From assembly GCA_020226215.1 (NCBI GenBank), contig CM035235.1, positions 44,545,511-44,609,510 on the forward strand: 64,000 bases of DNA, read 5' to 3'. The position numbers and the translations under genes are program-made. The notes beneath the pieces are model-generated. The model saw only the letters and a list, made by a program, of their open reading frames with translations, made no database searches and was not told the DNA's origin. The stretch is from Sindora glabra (taxonomy: Eukaryota; Streptophyta; Magnoliopsida; Fabales; Fabaceae). Shown here in pieces: positions 1 to 13,332 of this stretch (position 1 is the stretch's first letter; the number at the start of each line of letters is the position of its first letter).

Positions 1-2900
1 CACTTGAATTCAATATTTGCATCTTCTTTGAATTTCATTACAATAGCAATGCTTTCCTCGTTAAAGTCCTCCTCAAATATAATCAAGTTAATTACTATGA
101 ATAATGGTGGTAATATAGTCACCATATTAGCACCTAGATCTATTTTTGAGCTACTACATGAGGGATTATGTTTTTCTTCCTCGACCTTTAAGCCACATGA
201 CTTGCCTAGCCCAAAAGGTAATTAGTGGCTTTCTTATTCTCACCTTCTGTAAGTAGCCTACTATTGCATTCTTCTTTTTTGTGTTTTTATTCGTAAAGGC
301 CTCTCATATTAGTAATCATACCACCAACTTCTCCATTCTCTAGGCTTAGGCCTTCAAATTCACTTTGTTTTATCTTATGGTGCATTCTTAACCCATTTTC
401 CTTTGAGGTGATGTCCTTTTGGCTTCCCAATGCCAATCTAGATTCCTATTTCCCTTTTTAGTTAGTTGTATTCTAATTGATGAAAAATTGACTTCAACAT
501 GCCTTTAATCAATTCAAGCTCTTTTATTTTCTTTAAGGCCTTTTTTCAATCACCAGCTAGGATTTACATTTCATGATTAATACTATCTTTTGACTACTTA
601 TTGTACATAATGACTTTCAACTCATTGTAGTATTTCTCACTCTAGGGGCACTTTTCACTCACACTAAATCCTCTTTTTGAAGTCAAAATTAAAATTGCCT
701 TCTATTGTATAGTCTTAGGAAAGAATGATGCATCCAAAAGGTCATTATACTCATAGTATGCCGTCATATTAACATCCATGCCAAATAAGTCAAATTCATC
801 TAAAGGCTCCATGTAATTTGACCATGTAGGGAAAGGGTCCTTGTCAACTAGTGCTTCCTTTTGCTTGCCTTTGTCACTAAACTTCAACCATCCCTAATTG
901 ATGGCTTTCTCGATCATTCTTTAAAAATGAATGTAACTATTAGTATTAAAGTTAAACACAATATGATAATTATAGTATTTTCTATCTTTTATCTTATATT
1001 TTGATACAATTGTATGACCTTTAGGCAACTTTATTTATTTATCTTTTAGCAATGGGTCAAAAATTTGATCAACCTTATTAATATCAAATAAGTATACTTT
1101 CTTGCTAATATGGTCTATTCTACTAGCATGTTTTAATAGTAAGAATGTATAAGTAGGGCTAATTTTAAGTTTGGCCAAATGTATTTCATTGTCATTCTCA
1201 TCCTTTGTATCTTTGTTAACATAGGCCACCTTTTCCTTTTTGAAGCATGTGTAGTGTAACTTTCTATTTTTCTCCTATTACAACTAATTGATTTGCCACA
1301 CCTTTTCAACTAATTAGGTCATATTAGTTATGTCTTCATTGATGAGCATTTTGTGAATGGCATAATCTAATCCTGCCATTATTATCTTCACAATCTTAGT
1401 TTCAACTTCTTGCATGATGCATTTTCTTCTCACTTGTCAAATTTTGAAGAGATATTTTTTAGTTGACTCAATTAGCATTTTTCTTTTTGTAACATGAAAT
1501 AGATGTGCAAATCCTACTTTGATTTCTCTAGAATAAAATTAGTCATGGAATAGCCACTCCATCTGAGCCCATGAATGCATAAAATTGGAAAGCAACCTTG
1601 AATACCAAGAAAGAGATATTCTAGTTAAAGATAATGAAAAATGCCTTAATTTCAAAAACTTGCTTAAAGCAAGCTCCTAAATTTGGCCATGAATCTAGTA
1701 ATATGTTCAATAGTTAATTGATTGTCTTCATGAGGGTATGCAGTAAATTTTGACATCTTGAGCTCGCTAGGTAGTTTAAGTTAGTGAATCCATTTTGGTA
1801 AAGCACCATGATAATTAGGGTAGATACTTTTCCCCTAGTAGATTTAACAACCACTTAACCAGATTCAGTTAGTTAAACTCTTTGATCTAAGCTAATTCAC
1901 TTCATCTTGACCTTATAGGTTTTGACAAGTGTAATTTTCAAGTATTTCTCTATTTACATGGTGTCCTTGGATTTAGTCTCCCTAATTATAAGGATTGTGT
2001 CAAGCTACTCTCCTTAATTATTTGCCTTTACCTAATATTCTTACTTAGTTATTGCGACTAATCTTAAAAAGTTATGACTTTGAGGTCTCTACCTCAATCT
2101 ATTCTCTATTAAAGAGTTACTCTTCATCTTGATGATAGCTTAAGGTTATCACCATTTTCTTAAATGTTTAGGTCACTTGATTTTGGTCGGTGACAATTTG
2201 TTCAAGTATAAGTCTCGAAATAGTTGCAATCTATTGTGACAACATGTTAACCATGTCTTAGTTGCTTTCGTCCATTTGATTCCAAAAGATTTGCAATGTT
2301 TGGGATGTCACACCATGGCTTCTGTTATCAATTGACTTGCTTATTTGCAAATTGATTCTATTGACCTAGTAATTCTAGTTGTTTTTGTTATCAATTGTTA
2401 GCATGCTATAAGGCATTCCATAAGGGATATTAGTAGGCCCTCTAGCATTGGCTTTTTCTTTTCATTATTTGGTCTGTTTCCATTTTTATTCTGGCTTACT
2501 TGTTTATGGTGATTTTGGCAGCTAATTTTTCAATGAGCAAATAGGTTTTGGCTTTTCTTTCTCTAGCTGAAGTGACTTTGTTTAGTATCCTAAAGGTCCA
2601 CATTCTCAACATTTACAACCAAAATCACTAATTGTTGTTGATCTTTAGTGTCTTTTATATACCCTTCTTGAAACAAAGGATTATCTCGTGGAGGACTAGA
2701 AGTAGAGATGTACATGCTAGTAGGATATGGACTGATTAGAGAAAGAGTAGTCATGTTTCCTAATTGTATAGTTTAACCACCTTGTAATTGCATATAACAA
2801 TTAGTGCTAATTTCCTTAACTATGTCCCACTGGGCATGCCAATTAGTTTAATCTTAAAATAAAATATTTTGTACAATGTGCAAAATTAAGAATATTAATT
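1..2900 (-). pseudogene. Ty3/gypsy gag remnant
   Basis: Minus-strand conceptual translation shows a decayed plant Ty3/gypsy gag, the capsid/nucleocapsid polyprotein. Around 1850-1640 are blocks such as KFTAYPHEDNQLTIEH and ITRFMAKF, the usual start of the retrotransposon gag domain. Around 1230-900 runs the C-terminal part, with FDPLLKDKQIKLPKGH followed by KYYNYHIVFNFNTNSYIHF, a degenerate form of the CKYHNSWSHSTN-C knuckle of this family, and then DPFPTWSNY near 830. Stops and frame changes are frequent (for example near 1675 and 1295), so it is a pseudogene. The protease and polymerase part would lie beyond base 1, outside the window. I could not identify the LTR or primer site; 2000-2900 is the presumed N-terminal gag and leader and is poorly readable. 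Family assignment is firm; the exact lineage is not. Confidence 0.75.
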
Positions 2901-5170
2901 CTAGGAATACATGAAGGGCTTCCATGCATATTGTAATAGAGTGCACAATAAAGCATTCACACAAGTGCTTTAAAACCAATTTCAATCTTTGGTCTGGCAT
3001 ATCAAAAGGATTAAGGTTGAACCAATTCAATTAGTTAAACTATATGGTTGAACTAGTTTAAATATTTTTTATAAATATATATTATAAAAAATTTAAGAAT
3101 TTAAATTTAATTCACTATCAGTGTAAAAGGTTTTACATTATTAATGAATGAGAAGAAGACATGCTATTAAAAAATTAATAGTAATTAAGAATTTTTAACC
3201 ATATTAAAGAAATCGTAATATTTTTATTGATATGACATTTCATAGATAAGTAATGGTGTAAAGTTGATTTATATTGACAATAAATCACAGTTAAATCCAA
3301 AATTTAATATATCACATTATATATAAATGTTTGTTTCTAAATTATTAAGAGTAGTTAACAATTTCAAATTCAAAAAACTTAAAGTGTTAACTTTATTCGC
3401 TAAAAAAATATATGTTCACTAGAAGAAAATTGAATGGTAATTTTATTAGGAAAACAAAATTGAAATGAAAAAACTGAGAGAATCATTTTCGAAAAAACAA
3501 TTTAAGGGAATCAAAGTATTATTTAAATGTATTGAATGATAGTTATTAAGTAAAGAAGAGCCTTGCGTTAGTTATTAAGGCTTACGTCCCATTATCACTG
3601 GCTTAATTTCTCGGATGATAGGTGTGTTTAAATTTTTTTTAATGAAGTTTATGGGCTTCTTGTCCAGTCACTCATTCAAATCTATGAACACTAGGTTTGC
3701 AGGTTTATTGGGTGAATAGCGGTTCAACGTGGCTCAAACTACTTTACTCGCCAATATAGATTTGGGGCAATACCTGGACCAGATAAGGGACTAATTCATG
3801 GTTGGATTGGTTGAATCAACTTGGTCTAGGTATCAAACACTGATTCACATAAGTAACCTACATAATTTGCATAAAAAATAAGGGGTAAGCAATTCAGCTT
3901 GGATGGACATGTAAGCAAGCTGTCTTGGAATTGCTTGAAAAAGGCCAGCATTGATGGCTGCAAAGTTTGGAAACCTAGTGAAGTGCGCACGGATATGTAT
4001 TTAGGCGTTGAATTGCCCAAAAAAAAGAAAAATCCCTTCAGCGGTAGTTTAATGGAGGCAATGCGGGCAGTTATAGGAGCTGTATTTTAGGGTTATGTGC
4101 GCAACTGGCCCCGAAAAGAGCTCTACTAATCGTTAGTTACCCCAAAATGAAATCGTGGGCCTTCCATTAACGTGGTAACTACCACATAATAAGATAGTAT
4201 TCCAATGGTTGATAACAAACGAGTCATACTTGCTATGTCATCAGCCAAGGATTCCATTGATTGATATTCCGCATTGACATGTCGTGTGTTATGCGTAACA
4301 ATATGATATCTTCTTTTATAAGGAACAAATTTATTTGTGTAAGAACTTCTAACTTTTATTATGATTGTCATATTCATTGCCTTGCATTGCTATGTAGTAT
4401 GTAGTTTTCGTTACTCTCTCAATTTTTTTTTTGTCGGGCTAGATTTACATAGTTGTTATAGATAAACAATTAAATATATTTATGTTAGCCTCATGTACAA
4501 TAGACTTCAAGCTATAGCTCTATTCAAGTATGGAAGTATTGAAAAGTTAATTCAATCCAAAGCAGCAAATGACAACTTGCTAATTACTGATCTTGATTGT
4601 AATCTAATAACGACCTTTTTCTTTTCTATTATGGGTTCGATTATAGCTATCACATTGTCACACAAATCTGGCAACCTCAAAAACAATAGCATCAACACTT
4701 AAGAGATGTGCAACTAGCAACTTAGGGTAGGTTTGCTGTGAACAACAGCATGTGATACCCGTAACTTGCAAACAGCAAGGCAATGTTTTGCTGCACTTGT
4801 TTCACGACTCAATCTGTCATTCCTCCATATCTAATCTATCATCACTTAACCCTAAGATCATTCCAATCTGCCAGTAACAGTAGAATTTTAATTGCCAGAA
4901 CAAGCGATTTGGATTACCATATCCCTTCCATTTACGAAGAAAATAGGGACAGGTTCAGCAATACCAATATGCCTTCATTGCAATTGCTATGAGATAAATT
5001 CATTAAATTGTGATAAGGAGAACTTTATTTCATTTTGCTTCTTTAACACTCTGGTTTAAGTGATGCACTTGTTTATGGCATTATTCATTGCATAGAGGAA
5101 GTTAAATAGAGCTTTAGGGAAGTTCTTGGCTAGTAGCACAAGTATGTCATGTTAAAAGCTAATTTTATCA
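2901..5170. other. AT-rich stretch without recognised gene
   Basis: Nothing here can be assigned. Two places stand out. Around 2990-3060 and 3770-3845 there are related sequences rich in GGTTGAACCAATTC-like words, and the phrase TTGGTCTNGGNATCAAA occurs in the same direction at both ends, which may mark a decayed element. At 3890-4150 base composition is less AT-rich and there is a 63-codon plus-strand open frame (3899-4090) beginning MDGHVSKLSWNCLKKAS and containing a PKKKKNPF basic run; I do not recognise it. Other short open frames (4126-4377 minus, 4493-4702 plus) have no recognisable motif and are probably chance. Confidence 0.4.
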
Positions 5171-5173
5171 TGC

Positions 5174-8100
5174 CACTACTATAGAAATGTCCTTTAATAG
5201 TTTTTTAATGGATTTAACATCAATTTTTACTCAATATATATATAGACTTCGTTGTATATATGACAATTCCATGCCAATTTTTTTAATTGATGTAGAAAGG
5301 TAAAATAGTATTGGCTTCCATATGTAAAAAATAATAATTGTTTCTTTAATGGAATACAATATGAAGAATTTTTATTACGAAATAATGTCTTTTTTATAAA
5401 CAACTAATGTGGTATGTTATTGCTGCTACCCATACTAATCATAACTAATCCTAACCCTTTTTGTCCTTTCATCATCCCTATTCCATGTATTTCCCACACT
5501 CTAATTAGACTAACCTCTCTATCCTTATTCCAACAATTATGAGTAAAAAAAGTTTGAAAACAATGAAAGGTTACCTCAATAAAAAATGAGTTCTTCACTG
5601 CAGGTACCTGTTATTTAATACATGAGGTTAGTACTTCTTAAATAAGCACATCCAATACTTGTAAATGTAATGAACAATATTCATTAAAGTTTCATGAATG
5701 ATATTACACCAAATGTCAAAAAAGATGAATGAAATTAAGTTTATTACCTATACAAAGCTATAAAAATTGTATCAAAATTAAAATAATAACAAAATATGGT
5801 CGACTATGAAACTTAAAACAAATTTTGTAATAACAAACACATATGTAAAACAAAGCCTTATATTTATATTTTGCATTTTTTTTATGAGTATTAAACCTCA
5901 CATATATAGCTACAGGTTAATGAAGCTTTAGTCCTACAAAATAATTAGTGAGTACAAACACAAAATTGAAGAGAACCATCTTAATATTAGAAAGAGAGCA
6001 TACTTCATCAGAGAGATAATTATTTTAGGGTTGGAAGTGATTCACAATAAAATTTGCAAATGATAACATGACTTCACTCTTTTTATTTTAATCTTGCACC
6101 TTGGTTGACATAGTGTTTTAAGTTTACACATCAATTACTGAGAAGAAGTTGACATGTATAATAAAATAACATCATTCAATTATAGAATTTTAAACTTCAT
6201 TTATTAAATAAAAGTCAACGTTATAAACAAAAATATTTTGTTTTTTATTATATCTCAAGAAAAATTTTATAATTTTTTTAACTGGGTAGCATTAAAATTG
6301 TTTTTTTCCTCTTTGCAATGGACTAAACAATCCAACAAATGAGAAGCTATAATTTGTTTAGAAAGAAGAAGAAGAAGAGAGAAACTATAATTCATAATGA
6401 ATGAAAATTTTTTGTTGAGGTTAATGAAAAACTAACAAATAATCAAAAGCTATAAGCTAAACATTTTTACTTAAAAAATTATTGCACAAAAGGGTATAAA
6501 GTAAGACATATTTTCTCATAATTCCTTTATATTGCAATGAACTAATAATAAATATGAAAATTGATTACAAATTCTAGTGAGAAAAGAAAAATAACTATTT
6601 TTGCAATGAAATCAAGCCTTCATATATGAAAATGCTCATTTTGCTTCTTCTTATTAGAATTTTCTCATATTTTTTGCATTTGCAATGAGCAACATAGACA
6701 ATTGTGAAGGGTTTGATGGTTGCAAATTGATGATAATTTATAGTGAGAAGGAGCAATATAAATAGTTTAGCAATGAGCTCAAAAAGTCAAGTCTTCCAAT
6801 GCTAGAATGGCTATGTAATTTCTTTTTACTACAATTTTCTCATTTGTTTGCATATTTTTTATAAAGAATTACCTAGATGTTTCAAATGGAGAGTGAGAAT
6901 GAAATCTATAGGCATTATGCAAATATTTAGATGTTGGTTATTAACCAAAATTGACGTATTATTTTTGTTTTAATTGATAAAGTTTAACTATTAATATACC
7001 TTGAAACAATATAATCTTCGATAATTTCCTCACACATTATTGGTGGATGCTTAGTATTCATTATTCATGTTTTTATCTTCTAATAGAATACATATCACAA
7101 AATGCTTAATATTTATGATCCATATATTAGTAAATATTTAGTACATGTTAGTTGACTGTCTATGTACCATAATACGCCAAAGATGATAAAAACACATGAC
7201 ATGGAATTTACTCTAACTTTTAATAAATAACTTATATTATTTAGGTAATTTTTTTAAATACAACTTTTGCATCTTTGTATTTTTCAAGCAATGACCTACA
7301 CAAAAATTATACTAGATTATCAACACAATTTATAGTATAATCATTATGTAAACCTAAATTAAAATCAATTAAATTACAATACAATCACTATAAAAATATA
7401 AAGTTTTTTTCAAGTTTTGCAATACATTATCATCTTGAAAATACACCTGTCAATATTGCACATTCTTACTTGAAAAAAAAAAGTATTGACACTTAGGGAA
7501 ACATAATGTTTATAACTACAATCACTTTGAAGAAAAGTGATAGAGATTGTCTTCATGGCAGAGGCCAAAAATATAGTTCATAGAGATAGGAGTTTTGATT
7601 CCACAACTTTGAAGAAAAAGTGATGGTGATTGTCTTTATGATATCCTTAAACTAGTCATTTGCTTTCATGTTCATGAGAACCATATTTTATCCTCAATCC
7701 TTTTACTGACATGTCCATTACAACCATATTTTATCCTCAATCCCCTACTTTGAGTTAACAATACAAAAAAGAAATAGGGTTATCTTGGACCAAGAAAGGA
7801 TGATAGCCTAGAATAAGCGACTTGCATCATCTTTGTCCCAATCAATCATGTATTGTCCTAATATGTCATATAAGTAAAAAATGAAGTGAAATCTTAAATA
7901 AAAAATGGATTGAAAGAGAGAAGAAATTATGAACATAATTTACAAGCAATACAAGAACTTCTATGTCAATTATTGATAGATAACTAATGTCTTAAAAAAT
8001 GATTTTTTTATCTTGAGTTTGTTGACATACTTTTTAGATGCCAAATTGTTTGAAAACCTAACATTGTGGTGTTCACTTCATGAATGCCAAAATGCATTTT

Positions 8101-8489
8101 AAATTAATAGACCATTGGAATATAAATAATTTTGACATTTTTCAATAACACCATAAATATAAATATTAATTAATTATAGATAAGTTTTAGATGTCAATTT
8201 TCAAGTACAACCAATGTATAAAAACACCAATCTTTGTAAACAGAATCATTAATTGACTTTTGACATTCCTTTAAACATCAATTTATTGTACAACTATTGT
8301 CTTAAGTTTCTTTATGTTAGATCCTCCATCTTCCATTGGAAAATAAGGTTTTATAATGTTAGCTTATTATTCTAATTGGTGTGGTAAGTTGTACTTATTT
8401 TTTAAAATGTCATTGCATTATTATAGATGTCAATTTTCATATCAATTGATGTAAATGGAGTGACATTAAAGAGAAAATTTTTAGTAGCA
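5174..8489. mobile_element. Candidate non-autonomous CACTA-type element
   Basis: The left edge reads CACTACTATAGAAATGTCC. The right edge, in reverse complement, reads TGCTACTAAAAATTTTCTC, and both arms continue with CTTTAAT-type sequence, so they form an imperfect terminal inverted repeat. A 3-bp target duplication TGC flanks both sides (5171-5173 and 8490-8492), the size made by CACTA (En/Spm) transposases. No transposase is visible; the interior is AT-rich and noncoding. About 2 kb of the interior (roughly 5190-7260) recurs in the same orientation at 62040-64000, supporting a dispersed repeat. The right terminus departs from the canonical GTG end by two bases, so the exact boundary is uncertain. 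Confidence 0.5.
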
Positions 8490-8492
8490 TGC

Positions 8493-9126
8493 ATAGCCCA
8501 GTATAACCAAGGATCACAATCAAATTCTATACCGTGTAAACTACTAGCCAATACATATTTTTTTAAAATAAGTTTGGTATGGTTGGGTGTCATGTCCACT
8601 TTGAAAAAGTTTGAAGAGAAATAAACCATTGATGTATCATATATATTTCATTTAATGTAAGATTTTATTTTCATTGGTATCAATTACTAGCCAATGAATA
8701 AATTTTTATACCTCCTAGTTTATTTTTTGGCATACCTATACTTAAATGTTTTGCCTCTTTGGACAAGGAACAGTTGTATATAAAGACAAATTTTTATCTC
8801 ATCTCTTTGGTAACATTGCAATAAATGAAATATGCAAAGAAATTATAAATTTATTTCAAAGTAATGTGGACATATCATTGTAAATATAAATTTTCTGGTG
8901 TAAGTCTTAACAAAAGTATGAATTTAAGAAGAAAAATAAAGACAATACATTTGCAATTTCCAATAAATGTTTGTTCGTTCTTCTTAAAACAATTGAAGGA
9001 GTTCTAAGTAATAGTTGGATATCATTGCAAGCGAAGTGCAATCTTGATCCTGATCCATCATGAAATGATGATTTATCTTCAAAAGTAACGACTAACCCTT
9101 TATGTCATTGTTGTGCCCACACTATG
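8493..9126. other. AT-rich spacer, nothing recognised
   Basis: Short overlapping open frames occur on both strands at about 8402-8629, but neither shows a recognisable motif. I see no promoter, RNA gene or repeat boundary here apart from the flank of the preceding element. Confidence 0.3.
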
Positions 9127-9920
9127 GCCTTGTTTGGCAATTAGTTGATAGTTGTAACTGTTAGTTGATAGCTTATTATATTAGTTGATTTGACCAGCAG
9201 ATTGCATTAGCTATTTGAATAAGGGTGTTTGGTAAAATTAGCTATTTATAATTAGCTGTTTGTATATAAAATGACATATAAAGATATAAATATATTTTAT
9301 GAATTATTTAAATATTTTTTATTTTAATAATATTTTAACAATTTTAATTTAATATATTATTTAATAAATTAAATTTTTACATATAATATATTATTATAAT
9401 TTATTATAAATTAAATACTTCTTTAAAATTAAATTAATATAAATTTTATAGTTAATAAATTTATTGATAAGATATTAAACAAGCCAAAATGCATTTCCTC
9501 TTAAACCACATGTCCCATATTTAAAAGAAAAGGAAGATTTCTTTTTTTAAAAAAGAAGGCAATGCACTTCAACTTTGTTGCAAAAGTACAGGAACTGCAC
9601 TTCATCCAAGGGGCTGACTTCTTGACCACTGTGGAAAGAGCCAGGCAAGCAAAACAAAAGAGCAGAGCACGAGCAACAAGGACAAATGGATCATTATGAA
9701 AATTTGGGAGGGATGATTTGGTTGTTAACAAAATGCCAAACCACCAGTTGATGGAAAACACTGCCTAATGCAACATTTTCTGTTTTGGTGTTTTGGAATA
9801 AAACAGCCATCCCAAACAGCCATTTACCAAACACTTGTTTTAACTAAAAATGAGTCAAACAACCAAATTTTGATCAAATAACCTAAAAGCTCTCCTAACC
9901 CCCATTTACCAAACATCCCT
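9127..9920. mobile_element. hAT-like non-autonomous element
   Basis: The left end contains CTTGTTTGGCAATTAG and the right end, reverse-complemented, AAGGGATGTTTGGTAAATGG, the TGTTTGG-type inverted termini common in plant hAT-derived MITEs. A second inner pair (GGTGTTTGGTAAAATTAG near 9224 and CCATTTACCAAACACTTG near 9820) suggests a nested or duplicated terminus. The middle is AT-rich at 9250-9480 and then less AT-rich at 9500-9770, with an unrecognised 86-codon minus-strand open frame (9501-9761). I could not find a convincing 8-bp target duplication, so the exact ends are uncertain. Confidence 0.45.
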
Positions 9921-12393
9921 TATATATATTGATTAAAAACAAAGAGAAAGTACCTATCAAAGCTCTGAAAAAGTAATATTATATAATAGATAATAGTACC
10001 CTTAATGTAAAAGCCAATAAAATTGTTCTTAATGTATTTAACAGATAAAAGAATTTTTACCAAAACTAATCAGATTAGAACAGGGAGAGAATGTGTGTTC
10101 TTTTTTTTTAATTGAGTAAAAAAATAATTTTATGAGGTGCTTGACCTCTTAAAAGATTGAGTACTTTCACCATCTAAATTATTTTTTATACATTGAGATT
10201 TGTATTTTATATTTTATTTTATTTGTTTTGAGATTTAAAAAAAATACAATTTGGTAGTAAAAATACTTAAACTCATAAAATGTGAATTCCCTATAGAAAT
10301 TATCAATAAATAAAATTAATAATTATGGACATAAAAGAATTTTTTAATTCTAATCAATTGAAATTTATCTTCATTAATTTTATCCTACCCATTTTTATCC
10401 TCTCCTTCCTAGAATGGATAGTCTCCAACATATAAATAAGAGGAGGATATTGGAAAAATTATACAATCCTTATAAATCCTAAATGCAATATAAACCCGGA
10501 TTGTACAATTTATATTATGATAGATTCTTAGATAGCTAGTAAGCGTACAAGTTGGGAGATTCTTAAAATAAATAGTCATCCCTCATTTTATTTATTAGAA
10601 TTCTTTTTAGTAATGAGCAAACAACTTTTATTCTCACCGATTAATTAAGAATTTTTCTTTATATTATACTACCGAACCGTAATTTATTCGCATAATCCAT
10701 TGAATTTCCAACAAAATATAAAATCCAAGCGGCGGTCACTAGGTGAAAATACCTCGTTTAAAAAACTTTTAGATTAAACCCAGACTAAATTCGTGTAACA
10801 AGAATGAAATAATTTAAAATTTGCTTTTTAATAATTTTTTGTGTTGCCAAAACAAGTCTAAAATGTTAGAGAAATATAACTAATTATATATTAGGTGGGG
10901 CATTTCTCCCAATCACATTACTAATCTTAGTTTTGTCTTTTCTAGGCATGCACTACACTTGCCAATATAGAAGTCAAATGTTTCTTCTTGTGAGGCATTG
11001 CACCCCACTCTTCATGATCGAAGATGACATCTTGCAATTTTCTAATTTCTTATCTTGATTTTATTATCTTTTCTAATTTCCCTAATTTCTTCCATTTTAC
11101 ATTTCAATCCATTATCATTTTCTTTTCAATTCCTTTGATTTCTTTTGTTTTCCAATTTTGGGAAACCATCAATGCATTCTTAAGAAGAACAATGATGCCC
11201 CTTGAACTACTCCTAATGAAAATAATGATGCTTTCATCTCCTACTATGCATTCCATTTATTTCTCAATGGTGCTCAATTTCTCGATAAACATGTAAGTTT
11301 TCTATGTCCTACACATTTTTCTCTTTAATTTTCTTTTGATTATTCTCAAATTAGGATTGGAATTTCTTAGGTTTCTTTCTCATTATCTACCTGGGTTGTC
11401 TTTTTTTTTCTTTTCTCTAATTAGGATTTACAAACAAGTATCATATATTTTTTCTACTAAAAATTTTAGGCATTCTTATTCTTTCTTTGTATCAATTTGT
11501 TATCAAGGAGATCAAATAATTTCGTGATGTTGTGGATGGAGAACTAAGCCTTATGATTCTAAAATTATATGCACCTTTTATTCCAAACCTTATTTTGGTT
11601 TATCAAGGCTTTTTTACCGTTTGAATTTTAAGTGTGTTCAATTTATGTTTTTGAATGGATTATTGTAGGCTTTGGGTATTAAGGATAAGATGATTTTAAT
11701 GAAAAATCATGTTGAAAAGGCATAGATGAAGAAGATGTTACCTTTTTGTATTAACATCATCAATGCTAAACTAAAGTTTGAAGCATTACCAATGTGTTAC
11801 CCATTGAAAATTTAAACACAACTACATTTACATTATTACATAAACATTTACAGAGAATTGTGTGTTTGATTAATTAGTCCTCATATTTTAAATCTTAGTA
11901 ATACTTGGGAAGATTATTGGATATTTTCAAATTATTAGTTTTGTAGTTTTGTTTATCTATACAAATTGATTGAGGTTAAAATTGATAGATACTAGTTTTG
12001 CCATTGTGTTTTAGCAAAGAAAGTTTTTATGTATGTACCTTCCATATCACTCTTAATGCATTTATACTCTTAATGCACAATAAAAGTTTAGATGGTAAGA
12101 GAGGTGCTTTTGATTAATATCATCAAAGGGTTAGTTAAATACTTATTGCTTTAGAGAAGGGCCAAGTTTAGAAAGGTTTTACTTGGATTATATACTTACC
12201 ATTAAGGATCCCTAGACATTTGAATGCAATATTTATGTTCTTGTTTGAAAATAGATATGGCTTTTCTTAAATATTTGTATTACTAAACTTTGTAAGATTA
12301 CCTAGATTGCTTTACTCCCATTATAATATATTCTTTTATAACTATGATATTTTCCAATCAAGTTCCAGTTTTACAAAGTTAAGACCATAAGGA

Positions 12394-12496
12394 TCCTTTA
12401 CCTTGAAACCATGAAAAAAAAACTCTTTGAAGCTGATAATAGATATCTTGTTATTGAATTTTTCTTACACATTCTTATTGAAGTAGCTCTCTAATA
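12394..12496 (+). repeat. Dispersed direct repeat, copy 1
   Basis: This stretch, with the phrase ATTGAATTTTTCTTACA followed by TTCTTATTGAAGTAGCT, is clearly similar to 13229-13332 about 0.84 kb downstream (TATTGAATTTTTCTTACA then TTCTTATAGAAGTAGCT). It is a diverged direct repeat of about 100 bp of unknown origin. Confidence 0.6.
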
Positions 12497-13067
12497 TTAA
12501 TAACCATTTAGTGTGCTATGTGGGATTCAATGGCATGGGGTGATCAACTAACATTAAAAAAAAAGTATACCTAGGGATTTTTCCTTACATGTTTTTCCCA
12601 ACATTAAACTATTGCAAAAATTATAAATATAGGTATAACTTTTTGGTTATTGTTTAATTGGTTTCGTGCTATTGTGTGGTCTTAAAGGCTTTTATGGACC
12701 TACATACTTGTGATAAATGAGAAGAATTTATGGGAAATACTTTTATGGAAGATGCACTATAACATATTGCTTGCAAAATCAAAGCTATAGATAGATTTAG
12801 GAGTATTTTAAATTTCACTCCTACTGTATTATAAAATTTGTTTGTTCCAATGCAAATGATATTGATTTCAAGTATGTTGAATAATATGATAAGGTGGTTG
12901 AGGCTTCAATAGGTGGACTTTTGTTCTATTTGGTGCTATCACATGTAATGTATCTAAGTCAAATTTAAATCTTTGATTTAGCCATGTATAATGAGGTGCT
13001 TGATTTAGGTGGAAAACAAGAGAATTGAATTTGTGGTTAGAGGTGCGTGTGTTAATGTGTGCGTGTG

Positions 13068-13255
13068 TTAGTTACAATACTTAATTTGTTTTATCTTCAG
13101 ATTTAAATTTCTTATGATCAAACTTAATCTATTTATTCTTGCCTTCTAATTTCATTTTATTTTATATTAGTTACAATACTTAAATCTATTTATCTTTAGA
13201 TTCAAGTTTCTTATAATCAAGTTTAATATGTTTGCCCTTTACATTAAAACCATGA
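13068..13255 (+). repeat. Tandem duplication, unit about 98 bp
   Basis: Two adjacent units begin TTAGTTACAATACTTAA (13068 and 13167) and both continue through TTTATCTT-AGATT and TTTCTTAT-ATCAA to a TTTAAT/CTTAATCTAT-type end. The units differ at several positions. A short GT-rich run (GTGCGTGTG) lies just before the first unit. Confidence 0.6.
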
Positions 13256-13332
13256 AAGAAAGTTTTGGAAGCCAATGGTAAATATCTTTCTATTGAATTT
13301 TTCTTACAAGTTCTTATAGAAGTAGCTTAATT
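13229..13332 (+). repeat. Dispersed direct repeat, copy 2
   Basis: Partner of the direct repeat at 12394-12496. Both copies begin with an ACCATGAAA-type phrase and end at GAAGTAGCT, with scattered substitutions between them. Confidence 0.6.

Noticed and set aside
2985..3845. Possible MITE bounded by TTGGTCTNGGNATCAA phrases
   Set aside because: The phrases are direct rather than inverted, and no target duplication or consistent terminal pairing could be shown.
4126..4377. 83-codon minus-strand open frame
   Set aside because: No recognised domain, no splice or promoter context; length is possible by chance.
12500..12560. Possible OB-fold/RPA-like text (CAMWDSMAWGDQ) that would fit a Helitron
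   Set aside because: Only a dozen residues, with stops around; too little to support a Helitron-encoded RPA.
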